A stretch of 49,077 bases of DNA from Clostridium sp. Cult1 (GCF_021655095.1 NZ_PPXW01000001.1:1951344-2000420), one strand, 5' to 3'. Shown: positions 18,456 through 28,243, numbered from the stretch's first letter. Notes: a model not told the origin generated them from the sequence alone. A program made the numbers and translations.

Positions 18456-19556
18456 ATGGAGACTATATTAATTACTACAGTTACTGTAACGGCTTTTACT
18501 GGTATATTAGCATTTTTATTGACCCTAGCTGACCGAACCATAGCCAATTATGGAGAGATGAAGATAACGATAAATGATGATCAGGAATACATAGTAGATG
18601 GTGGAAATACTTTATTAGCTGCCTTAATCGATGAAAAGATCTTCATCCCCTCTGCTTGTGGAGGTAAAGGAACTTGCGGTTATTGTAAGGTAAAAGTATT
18701 GGAAGGTGGAGGGCCTGTTTTACCTACAGAAATGCCTTGGCTTACTGAAGAAGAATTAGAAGAAAAGGTAAGGCTCTCTTGTCAATGTAAAATAAAAGAA
18801 GATATTAGGATTGAGATTCCAGAAGAATTATTTAATGTTAAGGAATATCAAGTTACAGTAGAATCCATTGAAGATATGACTCCAGTCATAAAAAAATTAA
18901 GATTAAGATTTAAAGAAGGAGAGGAGATTAGCTTTAAACCAGGTCAATATATTCAGCTAAAAGCTCCAATATATGAAGGAAATGATGAAGAAGTATATAG
19001 AGCTTATTCAATTGCCTCTCCTCCTTCTGAAAAAAACTATATAGACCTTATTATAGGATATGTACCTGATGGTATAGCTACTACCTATGTTCATAAACAT
19101 ATTAAAGTAGGAGATACCGTTGATATTAATGGACCTTATGGAGATTTTTATTATCAAGATAAGTATGATAACGAAATGATTCTAGTGGCAGTTGGTACCG
19201 GTATGGCTCCAATTCTATCTATCCTCTATCATATGAAAGATCAGGATATAAAACGAAAGGCAAGGTTTTATTTTGGAGCTAGAACTCCAGAGGATCTATT
19301 TTTAATAGATGAATTGAAGGAATTAGAGGAAACCTTATATGACTTTGAGTTCATTCCAACTCTTTCTAGAGCATTAGATGAGCATAATTGGACAGGGGCA
19401 AGAGGAAGAGTAAATGTACTATTGGATGAACATATAAAATCTCCCGATGATAAGGAAGCCTATCTTTGTGGTAGCCCTGCCATGATAGATACAGTAGTCG
19501 AAGTATTAAAAGAAAAGGGTATACTTGAAGAAAATATATATTATGATAAATTTTAG
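18456..19556 (+). CDS. nqrF: NqrF-type NADH-oxidising subunit
   Basis: The 366-residue protein has an N-terminal membrane anchor (1-25), a plant-type 2Fe-2S domain with Cys68, Cys74, Cys77 and Cys109 (CGGKGTCGYC plus LSCQC), and a ferredoxin-NADP-reductase-like module. The FAD motif RAYSIAS is at 182-188, the NAD-binding GTGMAP at 247-252, and Cys338 in CGSPAM. It should take electrons from NADH and pass them to the NqrB-E membrane core. Rnf complexes instead use RnfB and RnfC, neither of which is here; NqrF marks the operon as Nqr-type. A 30-nt palindromic terminator follows. Confidence 0.93.
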   Translation: METILITTVTVTAFTGILAFLLTLADRTIANYGEMKITINDDQEYIVDGGNTLLAALIDEKIFIPSACGGKGTCGYCKVKVLEGGGPVLPTEMPWLTEEELEEKVRLSCQCKIKEDIRIEIPEELFNVKEYQVTVESIEDMTPVIKKLRLRFKEGEEISFKPGQYIQLKAPIYEGNDEEVYRAYSIASPPSEKNYIDLIIGYVPDGIATTYVHKHIKVGDTVDINGPYGDFYYQDKYDNEMILVAVGTGMAPILSILYHMKDQDIKRKARFYFGARTPEDLFLIDELKELEETLYDFEFIPTLSRALDEHNWTGARGRVNVLLDEHIKSPDDKEAYLCGSPAMIDTVVEVLKEKGILEENIYYDKF

Positions 19557-19570
19557 AATAGTATCTCAAT

Positions 19571-19600
19571 TAAATGGGACATTAATTAATGTCCCATTTA
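19571..19600 (+). terminator. Palindromic terminator of the nqr operon
   Basis: A 30-nt perfect palindrome, each arm being TAAATGGGACATTAA or its complement, lies 15 bp after nqrF. The T-run is interrupted. Confidence 0.7.
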
Positions 19601-19683
19601 ATAATTGTTTTAAAAAATATGGGTAAATATATAATATATATGATAGAATCGTAATTATAATGAATAGGATAAGAGGTGTTTTT

Positions 19684-20523
19684 ATGATTGAAATTGGTGA
19701 AATCCAGAAATTGGAGATAAAAAGAAAAACTTCAGTGGGAGTATATTTAAATAGCAAAGGAAGCAGGAAAGAAGATAAAGATGTACTATTACCTAATAAG
19801 GAAGTACCAAAAGGTGCTAATATAGGTGATGAAATAGAAGTATTTATTTATAGGGATTCAAAAGAAAGACTAATCGCAACAACTAGGAAGCCAAAGGTCA
19901 CTTTAGGAGAAATAGGCTTATTAAAAGTAGTAGATATTACAAAAATAGGTGCATTTTTAGACTGGGGGTTAGAAAAGGACCTTTTTCTACCTTTTAAAGA
20001 GCAAACTATGAAATTAGAAAAAGGAAGAAAATATTTAATAGGATTATATCTAGATAAAAGTGATAGGCTTTGTGGCACTATGAAAATTAAGGATTTTTTG
20101 AAAAATGATTCGCCTTATAGAGAGAATGATTGGGTAAAGGGAACTATATATAGTATAAATAAAGAAATAGGTGCTTTTGTAGCAGTTGATAATAAATACG
20201 AAGGTCTTATACCGAAAAATGAATTGATAGGAGTTTATGTGCCAGGAGAAGAAGTAAATTTACGGGTTATAAATGTAAAAGAAGATGGGAAATTAGATCT
20301 TAGCTTAAGGGATAAATCCTATATGGAAATAGATAAAGATGCAGAATTAATATTAAATAAAGCTAAAGAAAATGGTGGTATACTTTTATTAAATGACTAT
20401 AGCTCTCCAAAAGAAATAAGAAATGAATTAAACATTAGTAAATCAGCATTTAAAAAAGCTGTAGGTAGGCTACTCAAAGAGGGAAAGATTGAATTTGTTG
20501 AGAAGGGTATAAAAATATTATAG
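19684..20523 (+). CDS. cvfB: CvfB/YitL-family S1-domain RNA-binding protein
   Basis: The 279-residue protein has the CvfB layout: consecutive S1-like OB domains with the LLPNKEVP, IGAFLDWGLEKDLFLPFKEQ and IGAFVAVDNKYEGLIPKNE segments, and a C-terminal winged-helix (ISKSAFKKAVGRLLKEGKI). CvfB affects virulence-gene expression in Staphylococcus through RNA binding; the role here is unproven. The start at 19684 is chosen from AGAGGTG nearby; the frame runs 8 codons further upstream without a better ribosome site. Confidence 0.9.
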   Translation: MIEIGEIQKLEIKRKTSVGVYLNSKGSRKEDKDVLLPNKEVPKGANIGDEIEVFIYRDSKERLIATTRKPKVTLGEIGLLKVVDITKIGAFLDWGLEKDLFLPFKEQTMKLEKGRKYLIGLYLDKSDRLCGTMKIKDFLKNDSPYRENDWVKGTIYSINKEIGAFVAVDNKYEGLIPKNELIGVYVPGEEVNLRVINVKEDGKLDLSLRDKSYMEIDKDAELILNKAKENGGILLLNDYSSPKEIRNELNISKSAFKKAVGRLLKEGKIEFVEKGIKIL

Positions 20524-20605
20524 AGGAAATAATTCATGAAAAATATGAAACTATCTCCATTTATTGAATATATTAGATATGAATATGTTTTTAAGGAGTG
20601 ATAAA

Positions 20606-20773
20606 ATGAAACACATATCTATGGTTGACTATGGAGATGGTTCAAGTTTAGAGGAAAAGGTAAATGAGTGGATTTTATCAAATGAAGAAAACTTATTAGA
20701 GATTATAGATATCGAATATGACCAACATGGTAATATGTATATTGCCACAATCACATATTTGGAAAGAGAATAA
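20606..20773 (+). CDS. Small Cse60-like protein
   Basis: The 55-residue protein (HISMVDYGDGSSLEEKVNEW, then a LLEIIDIEYDQHGNMYIATITYL end) resembles the Cse60 family of small sporulation proteins. The start at 20606 is set by AAGGAGTG 6-7 nt upstream; the longer frame from 20564 would bury that site. Sporulation linkage is inferred from the family alone. Confidence 0.55.
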   Translation: MKHISMVDYGDGSSLEEKVNEWILSNEENLLEIIDIEYDQHGNMYIATITYLERE

Positions 20774-20907
20774 TCTGCTTATTTAATTTACCAGGATAGT
20801 GGAGTATTATAGCATATAACAATAAATACATAATATGGTTTTAAATATAGATATTGGCTATAATAGAAACGTATGTTATAATATTTAAAAACTACCGAGG
20901 TGATAGG

Positions 20908-21306
20908 ATGGAAAAGACTTTTATAATGATTAAAACCGATGGGGTTAAAAGAGGGCTCATTGGAGAAATAATTGGAAGAATAGAAAAAAAGGGTTTTAAG
21001 ATTACAAAGGCAAAATTATTTCAACCTAGTAAAGAATTGGTAGAAGAACATTACATAGAACATAAAGAAAAACCTTTTTTTGAAGAACTAATAGAATATT
21101 TAACAAAAGGTCCGGTTATGGCTATGGAAGTTGAAGGAGAATCCGTTATAGAAATAATGAGAATTATGATAGGGGATAAAGACCCTAAAATGGCTCAACC
21201 AGGCACTATTAGAGGAGATTTTGCTTATTCACTGACTCAAAATATTGTTCACGGTTCAGACTCTATTAAAAGTGCAGAAAGAGAGTTAAAATTATGGTTT
21301 AGTTAA
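20908..21306 (+). CDS. ndk: Nucleoside diphosphate kinase
   Basis: Ndk transfers the gamma phosphate between nucleotides through a phospho-histidine. The 132-residue sequence begins MEKTFIMIKTDGVKRGLIGEI; the catalytic His lies in NIVHGSDS near residue 113. The start is at 20908 (GAGGTG upstream) rather than the in-frame 20854. The protein is slightly shorter than the usual ~150 aa: the C-terminus ends at KLWF, lacking the last helix-loop, as in several clostridial Ndks. Confidence 0.95.
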   Translation: MEKTFIMIKTDGVKRGLIGEIIGRIEKKGFKITKAKLFQPSKELVEEHYIEHKEKPFFEELIEYLTKGPVMAMEVEGESVIEIMRIMIGDKDPKMAQPGTIRGDFAYSLTQNIVHGSDSIKSAERELKLWFS

Positions 21307-21312
21307 TAAAGC

Positions 21313-21343
21313 AAGGGGATGTTTAAATACAATCCCCTTTTTT
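21313..21343 (+). terminator. ndk terminator
   Basis: An AAGGGGAT / ATCCCCTT stem followed by TTTT, 7 bp after the stop codon. Confidence 0.85.
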
Positions 21344-21447
21344 AATTTGAAATAATTATGTTTCGAGTATCTAAGTACTTTTTTAAAATGCTATTTGATG
21401 ATATAATCTATATTAGATTTATAGAAAACAGAATGAGGTGAAAGCTT

Positions 21448-22815
21448 ATGGAGAAATTAGATAGAAAAGAATTGATATTGGAAGGGAATATGTATAAGGC
21501 CATTACAGTAATATCTTTACCAATTATGATAAACAATTTTATTCAAACTTTATATAATTTAGCAGATGCAATTTGGGTAAGCAAATTAGGTTCAGTCCAA
21601 TTTGCTGCTACTTCTTTTGTATGGCCAGTAATATTTTTATTTATATCCTTAGGAATTGGAGTTTCTATTGCTGGAACCTCTATATTATCTCAATTGGTAG
21701 GAGCTTCAGAATATGAAGAAGCTAATGCTTATGCTAGTCAACTAATGGTGATATCAACTGTATTTTCCATTTGTTTTGCTATATTAGGGTATATATTAAG
21801 TCCATACATTATCAAGCTAATGGGAGGGACTGGGGATTTAGCAATATATAGTAATACATATTTAAAAATAAGTTTCTTAGGCTTTCCTTTTGTATTTTTA
21901 TTTTTCAATTTTAATTCTATTATGACTGCTCAAGGAAACACATTGGCTCCAACTATTCTAAGTGCTATAAGTGCTATTATTAATGTAATATTAGACCCTG
22001 TTTTTATATTCACATTAGATATGGGAGTAGCTGGTGCTGCTATAGCTACAGTAGCTTCTCAAGCACTACTAGTATTTGCGGGAATATACTTATTAAAAAA
22101 TCATTCCCCTATGATAAAACCAAGTTTTAAAGGGTTCAAGTTTAGCAAAGACAAATTTAATAAAATAGTGGAAGTAGGATTTCCTGCTAGTATTGGTCAA
22201 TCTGGAGCAGCATTAGGTTTTGTTGTCTTAAATAGTTTCATTGCTTCTTATGGCACGGCTACATTAGCTGCCTTTGCTATGGTTAATCGGATCACATCAT
22301 TAATAATGCAACCACCTATGGGTATAGGGGCAGGTTTGACTTCTATAGTTGGACAAAATATAGGAGCAAATCAATTTGATCGGGTACATGACGCATTTAA
22401 GAAATCTGTGATAATATCATTAACTATATCATTTGTAGGTGTAATATTCATGTTATGGAAGGATACAGAAATAATTGATTTATTTATGCGTTCTAAAGAC
22501 GATATTGAAGTAATTGAACAAGGAGTTACATATTTACGATATATATCTATAACTATGCCTTTGATGGGTTTATTTAGTATATTCCAAGGATTATTTCAAG
22601 GTTCAGGCCATACTAAGTACTCTATGACCATGGCCATTGGACGCCTTTGGTGTATTAGGATTCCCATGATTTTATTATTTAAGCATTTTACTGATTTAGG
22701 CCCTGTTGGTATATGGATTTCTATGAGCTCCAGTAACTTTTTTATATGTGTATATGGTTATATAATCTATAAAATGGACAAATGGCAGAAAAGAGTGATT
22801 AATGTAGAACAATAA
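21448..22815 (+). CDS. MATE-family multidrug/cation efflux protein
   Basis: The 455-residue protein has 12 membrane segments in two homologous halves. MATE signatures are PIMINNFIQTLYNLADAIWVS at the start, SAIINVILDPVFIF in helix 5-6, and GQNIGANQFDR after the centre. Family members export cationic compounds using sodium or proton gradients; the substrate is unknown. It stands alone between two terminators. Confidence 0.93.
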   Translation: MEKLDRKELILEGNMYKAITVISLPIMINNFIQTLYNLADAIWVSKLGSVQFAATSFVWPVIFLFISLGIGVSIAGTSILSQLVGASEYEEANAYASQLMVISTVFSICFAILGYILSPYIIKLMGGTGDLAIYSNTYLKISFLGFPFVFLFFNFNSIMTAQGNTLAPTILSAISAIINVILDPVFIFTLDMGVAGAAIATVASQALLVFAGIYLLKNHSPMIKPSFKGFKFSKDKFNKIVEVGFPASIGQSGAALGFVVLNSFIASYGTATLAAFAMVNRITSLIMQPPMGIGAGLTSIVGQNIGANQFDRVHDAFKKSVIISLTISFVGVIFMLWKDTEIIDLFMRSKDDIEVIEQGVTYLRYISITMPLMGLFSIFQGLFQGSGHTKYSMTMAIGRLWCIRIPMILLFKHFTDLGPVGIWISMSSSNFFICVYGYIIYKMDKWQKRVINVEQ

Positions 22816-22847
22816 AATAAGTATATAAGTTAATAGAATAAATTTTT

Positions 22848-22881
22848 AATACCCATGGGTTTTTATTTCATGGGTATTTTT
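22848..22881 (+). terminator. Terminator after the MATE gene
   Basis: AATACCCATG / CATGGGTATT forms a 10-bp stem followed by TTTC. Confidence 0.85.
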
Positions 22882-22963
22882 CTATAAAAAAGTGAAAAAT
22901 AAACTTCTTTTAGGTGTATAATAGTAAAAGAAATAACAATATAAATTTACAAGGAGTGATAGT

Positions 22964-23509
22964 ATGATCAAAAGAATTAAAACAAACTTAGACGTTGTAG
23001 AAGCAATGTTATACTATTGGCAGGCTACTAGTGAAAAAGAAAAAGTAGGTGAACCATATATATTAAGTATAGCTGATTTTCCAGAAATGGAATACATATA
23101 TGGTGAGGAATTTGACAAAGAATCGGTGAGAAAAGTTCTTAGTGCCATTTCTAATAGAGAAATGCTCAATAGTGAGAGCAAGAAGGAAAGAAAATTTTGG
23201 AATAATAATATGTGGATGTTGGAAGACTTAGAATTTACCAATATGATGATACAGCCAGTAAAAAAACTAAATTTAAGTGGATTGATAGACAAATTAAATG
23301 ATATAAATGATAGCTTTCAACATGAACAAATAGAAGTAATTTTTGTGCCTGGTCATTTAGATGATTACATTATAGATAAAAATAAACTAATAATCAATTT
23401 CTTTAGAGTAATGCCAGATTTATATCAAGAGGGTAAGGTAAATATAGGAGATAAAGATTTTAATGAATATATTGAAGAAAAATTAGTAGAAATGGTTAGT
23501 AAAAATTAG
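22964..23509 (+). CDS. Conserved-looking hypothetical protein, 181 aa
   Basis: I do not recognise this family with confidence. The protein is soluble and acidic and has no signal peptide. It begins with a helical region (TNLDVVEAMLYYWQATSEKE). The second half looks alpha/beta (IEVIFVPGHLDDYIID, then LIINFFRVMPDLY). A strong Shine-Dalgarno (AAGGAGTG) and a strong terminator downstream make it a genuine single-gene unit. Confidence 0.75.
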   Translation: MIKRIKTNLDVVEAMLYYWQATSEKEKVGEPYILSIADFPEMEYIYGEEFDKESVRKVLSAISNREMLNSESKKERKFWNNNMWMLEDLEFTNMMIQPVKKLNLSGLIDKLNDINDSFQHEQIEVIFVPGHLDDYIIDKNKLIINFFRVMPDLYQEGKVNIGDKDFNEYIEEKLVEMVSKN

Positions 23510-23535
23510 TACTAAGATTGCAGGGTTAGGATTAT

Positions 23536-23573
23536 GAAAAGGCAGCTACTATTTATAATGTAGTTGCCTTTTC
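23536..23573 (+). terminator. Terminator after the hypothetical gene
   Basis: GAAAAGGCAGCTAC / GTAGTTGCCTTTTC pair as a 14-bp stem with one G-T pair. Confidence 0.8.
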
Positions 23574-23646
23574 GTATTAGATTTTCATTTAATATAAAAA
23601 ATAGTATAATATAATTATGAAACAAAAACAAGAAAGAGGTGAAATA

Positions 23647-25401
23647 ATGAATTTTACTTTAAGGATAAAAAATGTATTTAGAAGTATTAAGAATAGTTTT
23701 AGAAGATTTCCAATAACCATCGGGGTATCTACTGCTTTAGTTATTATGTTGGTTATTTTATCAGAAAAAGGTTCTCAATTAACTCAAAATTCTAGGGAAA
23801 TTTTACAACGAATAAATATGATTATTGCTCTAGGAATACCCTTGTCTCTATGTGTTAAATTAATATATGAAAAGAAAAAATATTCTAATAGAGTTTATGA
23901 AGTAATTGGATATATATTTGGAGGAGTTATTTTAATATTATATTATCTTTTCTTATTAAAAGATTTTTCTATGACAAGTATGGTAAGATATATTGGAGTT
24001 TCATTGTTTTTATATTTAGCTTTTGCTTATATACCTTGGATAGGGAGAAAAGCTGATTATGAATCTTATATAATCAAGGTGTTTTCTAGTTTTTTTCTCA
24101 CAGCAATATATTCATTTGTTCTCTATTTAGGTATTTCTGCTATTTTATTCACTATTGATCAATTATTTAATGCTAATATACCTGGAAAATATTTTTATTA
24201 TACATTCTTAATTATTGCAGGAATATTTGCTCCTTCTCTATTCTTAGCTCGGATTCCTGAAATAGATGAGGATTTTAGCGAATATGAATACCCTAAATCC
24301 CTAAAGGTATTATTGTTATATATTGTAATTCCATTAATTGCAATATATTCAACTATTTTATATGCTTATTTTTTAAAGATAATTATAACTCGAATTTGGC
24401 CTCAAGGACTAGTTTCTCATTTAGTGTTATGGTATTCAGTTTTAAGTGTTGCAGTAATATTTTTTATAACGCCTATTTTAGATATGGATAGGTGGGCCTA
24501 TAGATTTAAATTTTGGCTTTCTAAGTTGATTCTACCTATTCTAATTATGATGTTTATTTCCATAGGTATTAGGGTTAAAACCTATGGAATTACTGAAAAT
24601 AGATATTTTATTCTAGTTCTAGGGTTGTGGGTATTAGGTATAATGCTTTATTTTGCTTTTTCAAGGAAATTGAATAATATCATCATTCCTATATCTTTAT
24701 CCATAATAGCATTAAATTCAGTCTTTGGGCCATTGAGTAGTTTTTCAATATCTAAACTAAGTCAGAACAATAGACTAAAATCTATTTTAACTAGAAATCA
24801 TATGTTAGAAGGTAGTAAAATATTGAAGGCACCAGAAGACATATCTATCGAGGATAAGGAAGAAATTAGTGCAATACTTAGATATTTTGAGAACCATCAT
24901 TCTTTAGAGAATATTAAAAAACTGCCAGAGGATTTTGAAATAAAGGATATGAATAGGGTATTTGGTTTTCCATATACAGAGAAAGATTTATATGGATATG
25001 ATTATTTCTACTATCAGTCTGAGGAAAAGGGTAAAGTCCTTGAAGTAAAAGAATACCATTATCTATTAGAATCTTATGGTATAGTGGATAGTACTCAAAT
25101 AAAGGACAATGTCATGGTTTCATATAATGATAGAAATTATAATTTTAAAATAGAAGAAAAGGATAATATAATATATGAGACCAACTTAAAGAAGTATGCA
25201 TTAGATATCATAAAAAATATTGAAGATTTAAACATAAAGGGCAACAATACTATAGAAGCAGATAAAATGATTTTTATAGATGAAAATGAGAAAATAAAGG
25301 TTAAATTCGTTATTAATAGCATTAATGGGGAAAGACGTAGCTCTATTGATGATACTATGTTGAGAAATATAGATTACTATGTTTTAATTAAAATAAAATA
25401 G
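23647..25401 (+). CDS. DUF4153 membrane protein
   Basis: The 584-residue protein has about 12 hydrophobic segments up to residue ~385 and then a charged C-terminal domain of about 200 residues. The mid-region (LAFAYIPWIGRKADYE, ITRIWPQGLVSHLVLWYSVL) fits DUF4153, a widely distributed family of unknown function. The start at 23647 has AGAGGTG upstream; the in-frame ATG at 23617 does not. It lies just ahead of the ferritin-like gene. Confidence 0.8.
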   Translation: MNFTLRIKNVFRSIKNSFRRFPITIGVSTALVIMLVILSEKGSQLTQNSREILQRINMIIALGIPLSLCVKLIYEKKKYSNRVYEVIGYIFGGVILILYYLFLLKDFSMTSMVRYIGVSLFLYLAFAYIPWIGRKADYESYIIKVFSSFFLTAIYSFVLYLGISAILFTIDQLFNANIPGKYFYYTFLIIAGIFAPSLFLARIPEIDEDFSEYEYPKSLKVLLLYIVIPLIAIYSTILYAYFLKIIITRIWPQGLVSHLVLWYSVLSVAVIFFITPILDMDRWAYRFKFWLSKLILPILIMMFISIGIRVKTYGITENRYFILVLGLWVLGIMLYFAFSRKLNNIIIPISLSIIALNSVFGPLSSFSISKLSQNNRLKSILTRNHMLEGSKILKAPEDISIEDKEEISAILRYFENHHSLENIKKLPEDFEIKDMNRVFGFPYTEKDLYGYDYFYYQSEEKGKVLEVKEYHYLLESYGIVDSTQIKDNVMVSYNDRNYNFKIEEKDNIIYETNLKKYALDIIKNIEDLNIKGNNTIEADKMIFIDENEKIKVKFVINSINGERRSSIDDTMLRNIDYYVLIKIK

Positions 25402-25462
25402 TTTTCTTCTAGTTGGTAAGGGTAAATTAAATATAACAGAAAAACAAAAAAAGGGGGATAAT

Positions 25463-25954
25463 ATGTTAAAGGAAGAATTAAGTATTATTAAACAAGCTAT
25501 TTTAAACGAAATAGAAGGCTATGAGTTTTATCGAATGGCTGCGAATCAAGCAGGTACTAGTGATAGTAAAGGGGCTTTCATGGAGCTAGCCAATGAAGAA
25601 TTAAAGCATGTAGGTTATTTAGAGGCATTATTTGAGAAAATAAAAAATAGTAATGATGACGATATAAAATTAGCTTTCGAGGATATGCCACCTTCCCCAG
25701 GAATTTACACCTGGGAAAAGGTAGATAAAGAATATGTAAGTTTAGCAATGTCAGTTTTTGGTATCGGTATGCAGATGGAAAAAGCTTCTATTGATTTTTA
25801 TGAAGCAGCAAAGGCTAAGACTGAAATTGAAACAGCAAAGGAGTTATACGATTTATTAGTAAAATGGGAACAAGTCCATTTAGAACAATTTACTGAACAG
25901 TATAATATGTATAAAGAAGATTGGTGGGCAGAACAGGGATACGCACCGTTTTAA
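25463..25954 (+). CDS. Rubrerythrin-type ferritin-like protein
   Basis: The 163-residue four-helix protein has the two EExxH-type di-iron half-sites expected of the rubrerythrin/ferritin-like domain: AILNEIEGYEFYRMAA (helix 1), LANEELKHVGYLEALFEKI (helix 2), then ASIDFYEAAKAK and WEQVHLEQFTEQYN in the second pair. There is no rubredoxin domain, so it is not a full rubrerythrin peroxidase. It probably binds a di-iron centre for oxidative-stress defence or iron handling. RBS GGGGG precedes ATG. Confidence 0.85.
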   Translation: MLKEELSIIKQAILNEIEGYEFYRMAANQAGTSDSKGAFMELANEELKHVGYLEALFEKIKNSNDDDIKLAFEDMPPSPGIYTWEKVDKEYVSLAMSVFGIGMQMEKASIDFYEAAKAKTEIETAKELYDLLVKWEQVHLEQFTEQYNMYKEDWWAEQGYAPF

Positions 25955-25968
25955 AATGCTACATAGGG

Positions 25969-25996
25969 GGTTGCTCAGCAACCTTCTTCTTCTTTT
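25969..25996 (+). terminator. Terminator after the ferritin-like gene
   Basis: GGTTGC-TCA-GCAACC is followed by a TTCTTCTTCTTTT run. Confidence 0.7.
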
Positions 25997-26050
25997 AAAA
26001 TACTGTTATAGATTTTATAATAAAATAGGAAGAATAATAGGAGTGATATA

Positions 26051-26419
26051 TTGAAAACTTTAAAAGAATTTAGCCTTATATTAATAATACTTTTTATAGG
26101 TCAAGTTTTACAGCAGAAATATAATATACCAGTACCAGGAACCATATTAGGGATGATAATTCTACTGTTATTACTAATTACTAGGGTTTTAAAGATAGAA
26201 AGGATCGAAAAAATATCAGATGTATTGTTAAAGCATTTAACACTATTTTTTGTACCTTCCGTTGTAGGAATTATGAATTTATTTGATAAAGTAAAAGGTA
26301 TTTGGGTTTATTTGTTGATTATATTATTTATATCTACTATCGTCGTAATGGTAGTTACAGGATTAACTATTCAATTTTTAGATAAGCATATAGTAAACAA
26401 ACACAGGAAAGGAGCATAA
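26051..26419 (+). CDS. lrgA: LrgA/CidA holin-like protein
   Basis: The 122-residue protein has four membrane segments and the CidA/LrgA motif YNIPVPGTILGMIILLLLLI. LrgA/CidA are holin-like proteins that modulate murein hydrolase activity and, in other bacteria, pyruvate transport. Translation starts at TTG 26051 after AGGAGTG. The partner lrgB follows after 3 nt. Confidence 0.9.
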   Translation: MKTLKEFSLILIILFIGQVLQQKYNIPVPGTILGMIILLLLLITRVLKIERIEKISDVLLKHLTLFFVPSVVGIMNLFDKVKGIWVYLLIILFISTIVVMVVTGLTIQFLDKHIVNKHRKGA

Positions 26420-26422
26420 AAC

Positions 26423-27118
26423 ATGGCATTGTATTTGGATACTCCACTATTTGGTATGACTTTATCAATAGTTGTATTTATTATTGGAATATACATAAAC
26501 AAGAAAAGTAAAATAGCTATTTTCAATCCTTTGCTTCTATCTGGAATAATTATAATAAGTTTCCTATTGTATTTTGATATAGACTATGAAACTTATAATA
26601 AAGGCGGTAGTATTATAAGCTTTTTCATTGCACCTGCTACAGTAGTTTTAGCAGTACCATTGTATAAAAATATTAAATTGCTAAAAGAAAGATGGCTGTC
26701 TATATTAATTGGAATAATTGTAGGGAGCTTGGCTGGACTTTTCACTATACTTTTATTGAGTAAGTTTTTAGAAATAGACCATAGGATTATGGTTTCTATG
26801 TTTCCAAAATCTACTACTACAGCTATTTCCATGGAAATAGCAAACCAAATAGGAGGATTGCCTACTCTTGCTGTAGCTTTTACAGCAGTGGCTGGAATAG
26901 GGGGAAATTTTATTGGAGAAAGTATTTTAAGATTATTTAAAATAGATGATAAAGTTTCAAAAGGAGTAGCCTTGGGAACCGCTTCCCATGCTTTAGGGAC
27001 GGCGAAGGCAATGGAAATGGGAGAGACAGAAGGCGCCTTAGCTTCACTATCAATAGGTCTTGCCGGTGTTATTAGCGTATTTTTAATTCCTTGGTTTATG
27101 AACCTATTGTCAATATAG
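26423..27118 (+). CDS. lrgB: LrgB/CidB membrane partner
   Basis: The 231-residue, multi-pass protein has the LrgB signatures FIAPATVVLAVPLYKN, FPKSTTTAISMEIA and GTASHALGTAKAMEMGE. It functions with LrgA at the membrane. The two genes form a compact operon; no LytTR regulator of the lrg type is adjacent. Confidence 0.93.
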   Translation: MALYLDTPLFGMTLSIVVFIIGIYINKKSKIAIFNPLLLSGIIIISFLLYFDIDYETYNKGGSIISFFIAPATVVLAVPLYKNIKLLKERWLSILIGIIVGSLAGLFTILLLSKFLEIDHRIMVSMFPKSTTTAISMEIANQIGGLPTLAVAFTAVAGIGGNFIGESILRLFKIDDKVSKGVALGTASHALGTAKAMEMGETEGALASLSIGLAGVISVFLIPWFMNLLSI

Positions 27119-27161
27119 AATTTCTAGTTGTATTTATAATTAAATTTAAGGAGAAGATAAT

Positions 27162-27716
27162 ATGAAGAATGAAATTAAAGAATGGATAAAATCTATAGGC
27201 ATAGCTTTAATATTAGGTTTTATCTTTACTTCCTTCATAGGGGGGACAAAGGTTCATGGTAGTTCTATGAACCCTACTTTGAATCAAGGTGATATATTAG
27301 TAATGTTTAATAGCAAGAACATTAGCAATGGTGATATTGTAATAATTAATACGGACTTAGAAATTACTCCCCAAGACTTAGAAGGATTAAATCCTATAAG
27401 CAAATGGAAAGTAGGGAAGACTAAAAAACTGGTAAAGAGAGTAATAGCTACAGAAGGAGATAGCTTAATAATTGAAGAAGGTAAAGTTTTTTTGAATGGC
27501 TATGAACTAAAGGAAGATTATATTAGAGGGAATGAAACCTTTGGCGATTTAAGAATAGAGAAGATCCCAGAAGATAAAATATTTGTTATGGGAGACAATA
27601 GGGGAAATAGCTTTGACAGTAGGAATAAAGAGCTTGGATTAGTGGATATAGATGATGTGATGGGGAAAGCTATTATTCGTATTTATCCTTTTTCTAAGTT
27701 TGGTATAGCCAAGTAA
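27162..27716 (+). CDS. lepB: Type I signal peptidase
   Basis: The 184-residue enzyme has one N-terminal membrane anchor (residues about 10-28), the nucleophile Ser35 in [13 protein letters not shown], and the general base Lys92 in [23 protein letters not shown] is the conserved box E. It cleaves signal peptides of exported proteins, for example the glucosaminidase in this window. It lies 43 bp after lrgB and may be read through from it. Confidence 0.95.
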   Translation: MKNEIKEWIKSIGIALILGFIFTSFIGGTKVHGSSMNPTLNQGDILVMFNSKNISNGDIVIINTDLEITPQDLEGLNPISKWKVGKTKKLVKRVIATEGDSLIIEEGKVFLNGYELKEDYIRGNETFGDLRIEKIPEDKIFVMGDNRGNSFDSRNKELGLVDIDDVMGKAIIRIYPFSKFGIAK

Positions 27717-27742
27717 TTATTAAGAACAAAGGAGTTGAAAAA

Positions 27743-28219
27743 ATGAAAGAGATTGTATTAGCAGGAGGATGCTTTTGGGGAGTAGAAGAATATATGTCAA
27801 GAATTGATGGCATAAAAGAAACGACAGTTGGTTATGCAAATGGTACTACTGAAAATCCTACCTATGAAGAAGTATGCACTAATATTACTGGGCATGCAGA
27901 GGCTTGTTATATTAAATATGATGAAAATATATTATCCTTAGAGGATTTACTCAATAGGTTTTGGAAAATAATTAATCCAACATTATTAAATAGGCAAGGG
28001 CCAGATATAGGTAGTCAATATAGGACAGGAATATATTATATAGATGAATCGGATCTACCAACTATAATGAAAACTTTTGAAGAACAAAAAATCAAATATG
28101 ATAAACCTATAGTTACAGAAGTAGAACCGTTAAGGGTCTTCTACGAAGCAGAAGAATATCACCAAAAGTATCTAAAGAAGAATCCAAATGGATATTGTCA
28201 TATAGATTTAAATGCCTAA
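27743..28219 (+). CDS. msrA: Peptide methionine sulfoxide reductase A
   Basis: MsrA reduces S-methionine sulfoxide in proteins. The 158-residue sequence has the catalytic Cys10 in [25 protein letters not shown] and the [14 protein letters not shown] motif. The resolving Cys near the C-terminus (GYCHIDLNA) fits the two-Cys form. It lies 26 bp after lepB, in the same direction. Confidence 0.95.
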   Translation: MKEIVLAGGCFWGVEEYMSRIDGIKETTVGYANGTTENPTYEEVCTNITGHAEACYIKYDENILSLEDLLNRFWKIINPTLLNRQGPDIGSQYRTGIYYIDESDLPTIMKTFEEQKIKYDKPIVTEVEPLRVFYEAEEYHQKYLKKNPNGYCHIDLNA

Positions 28220-28243
28220 TTATACTATAGGTACATTTTAAAA

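Noticed and set aside
15656-19556. Rnf complex
   Set aside because: The membrane subunits are shared by Rnf and Nqr, but the operon has NqrF and lacks RnfB and RnfC, so it was called Nqr-type.
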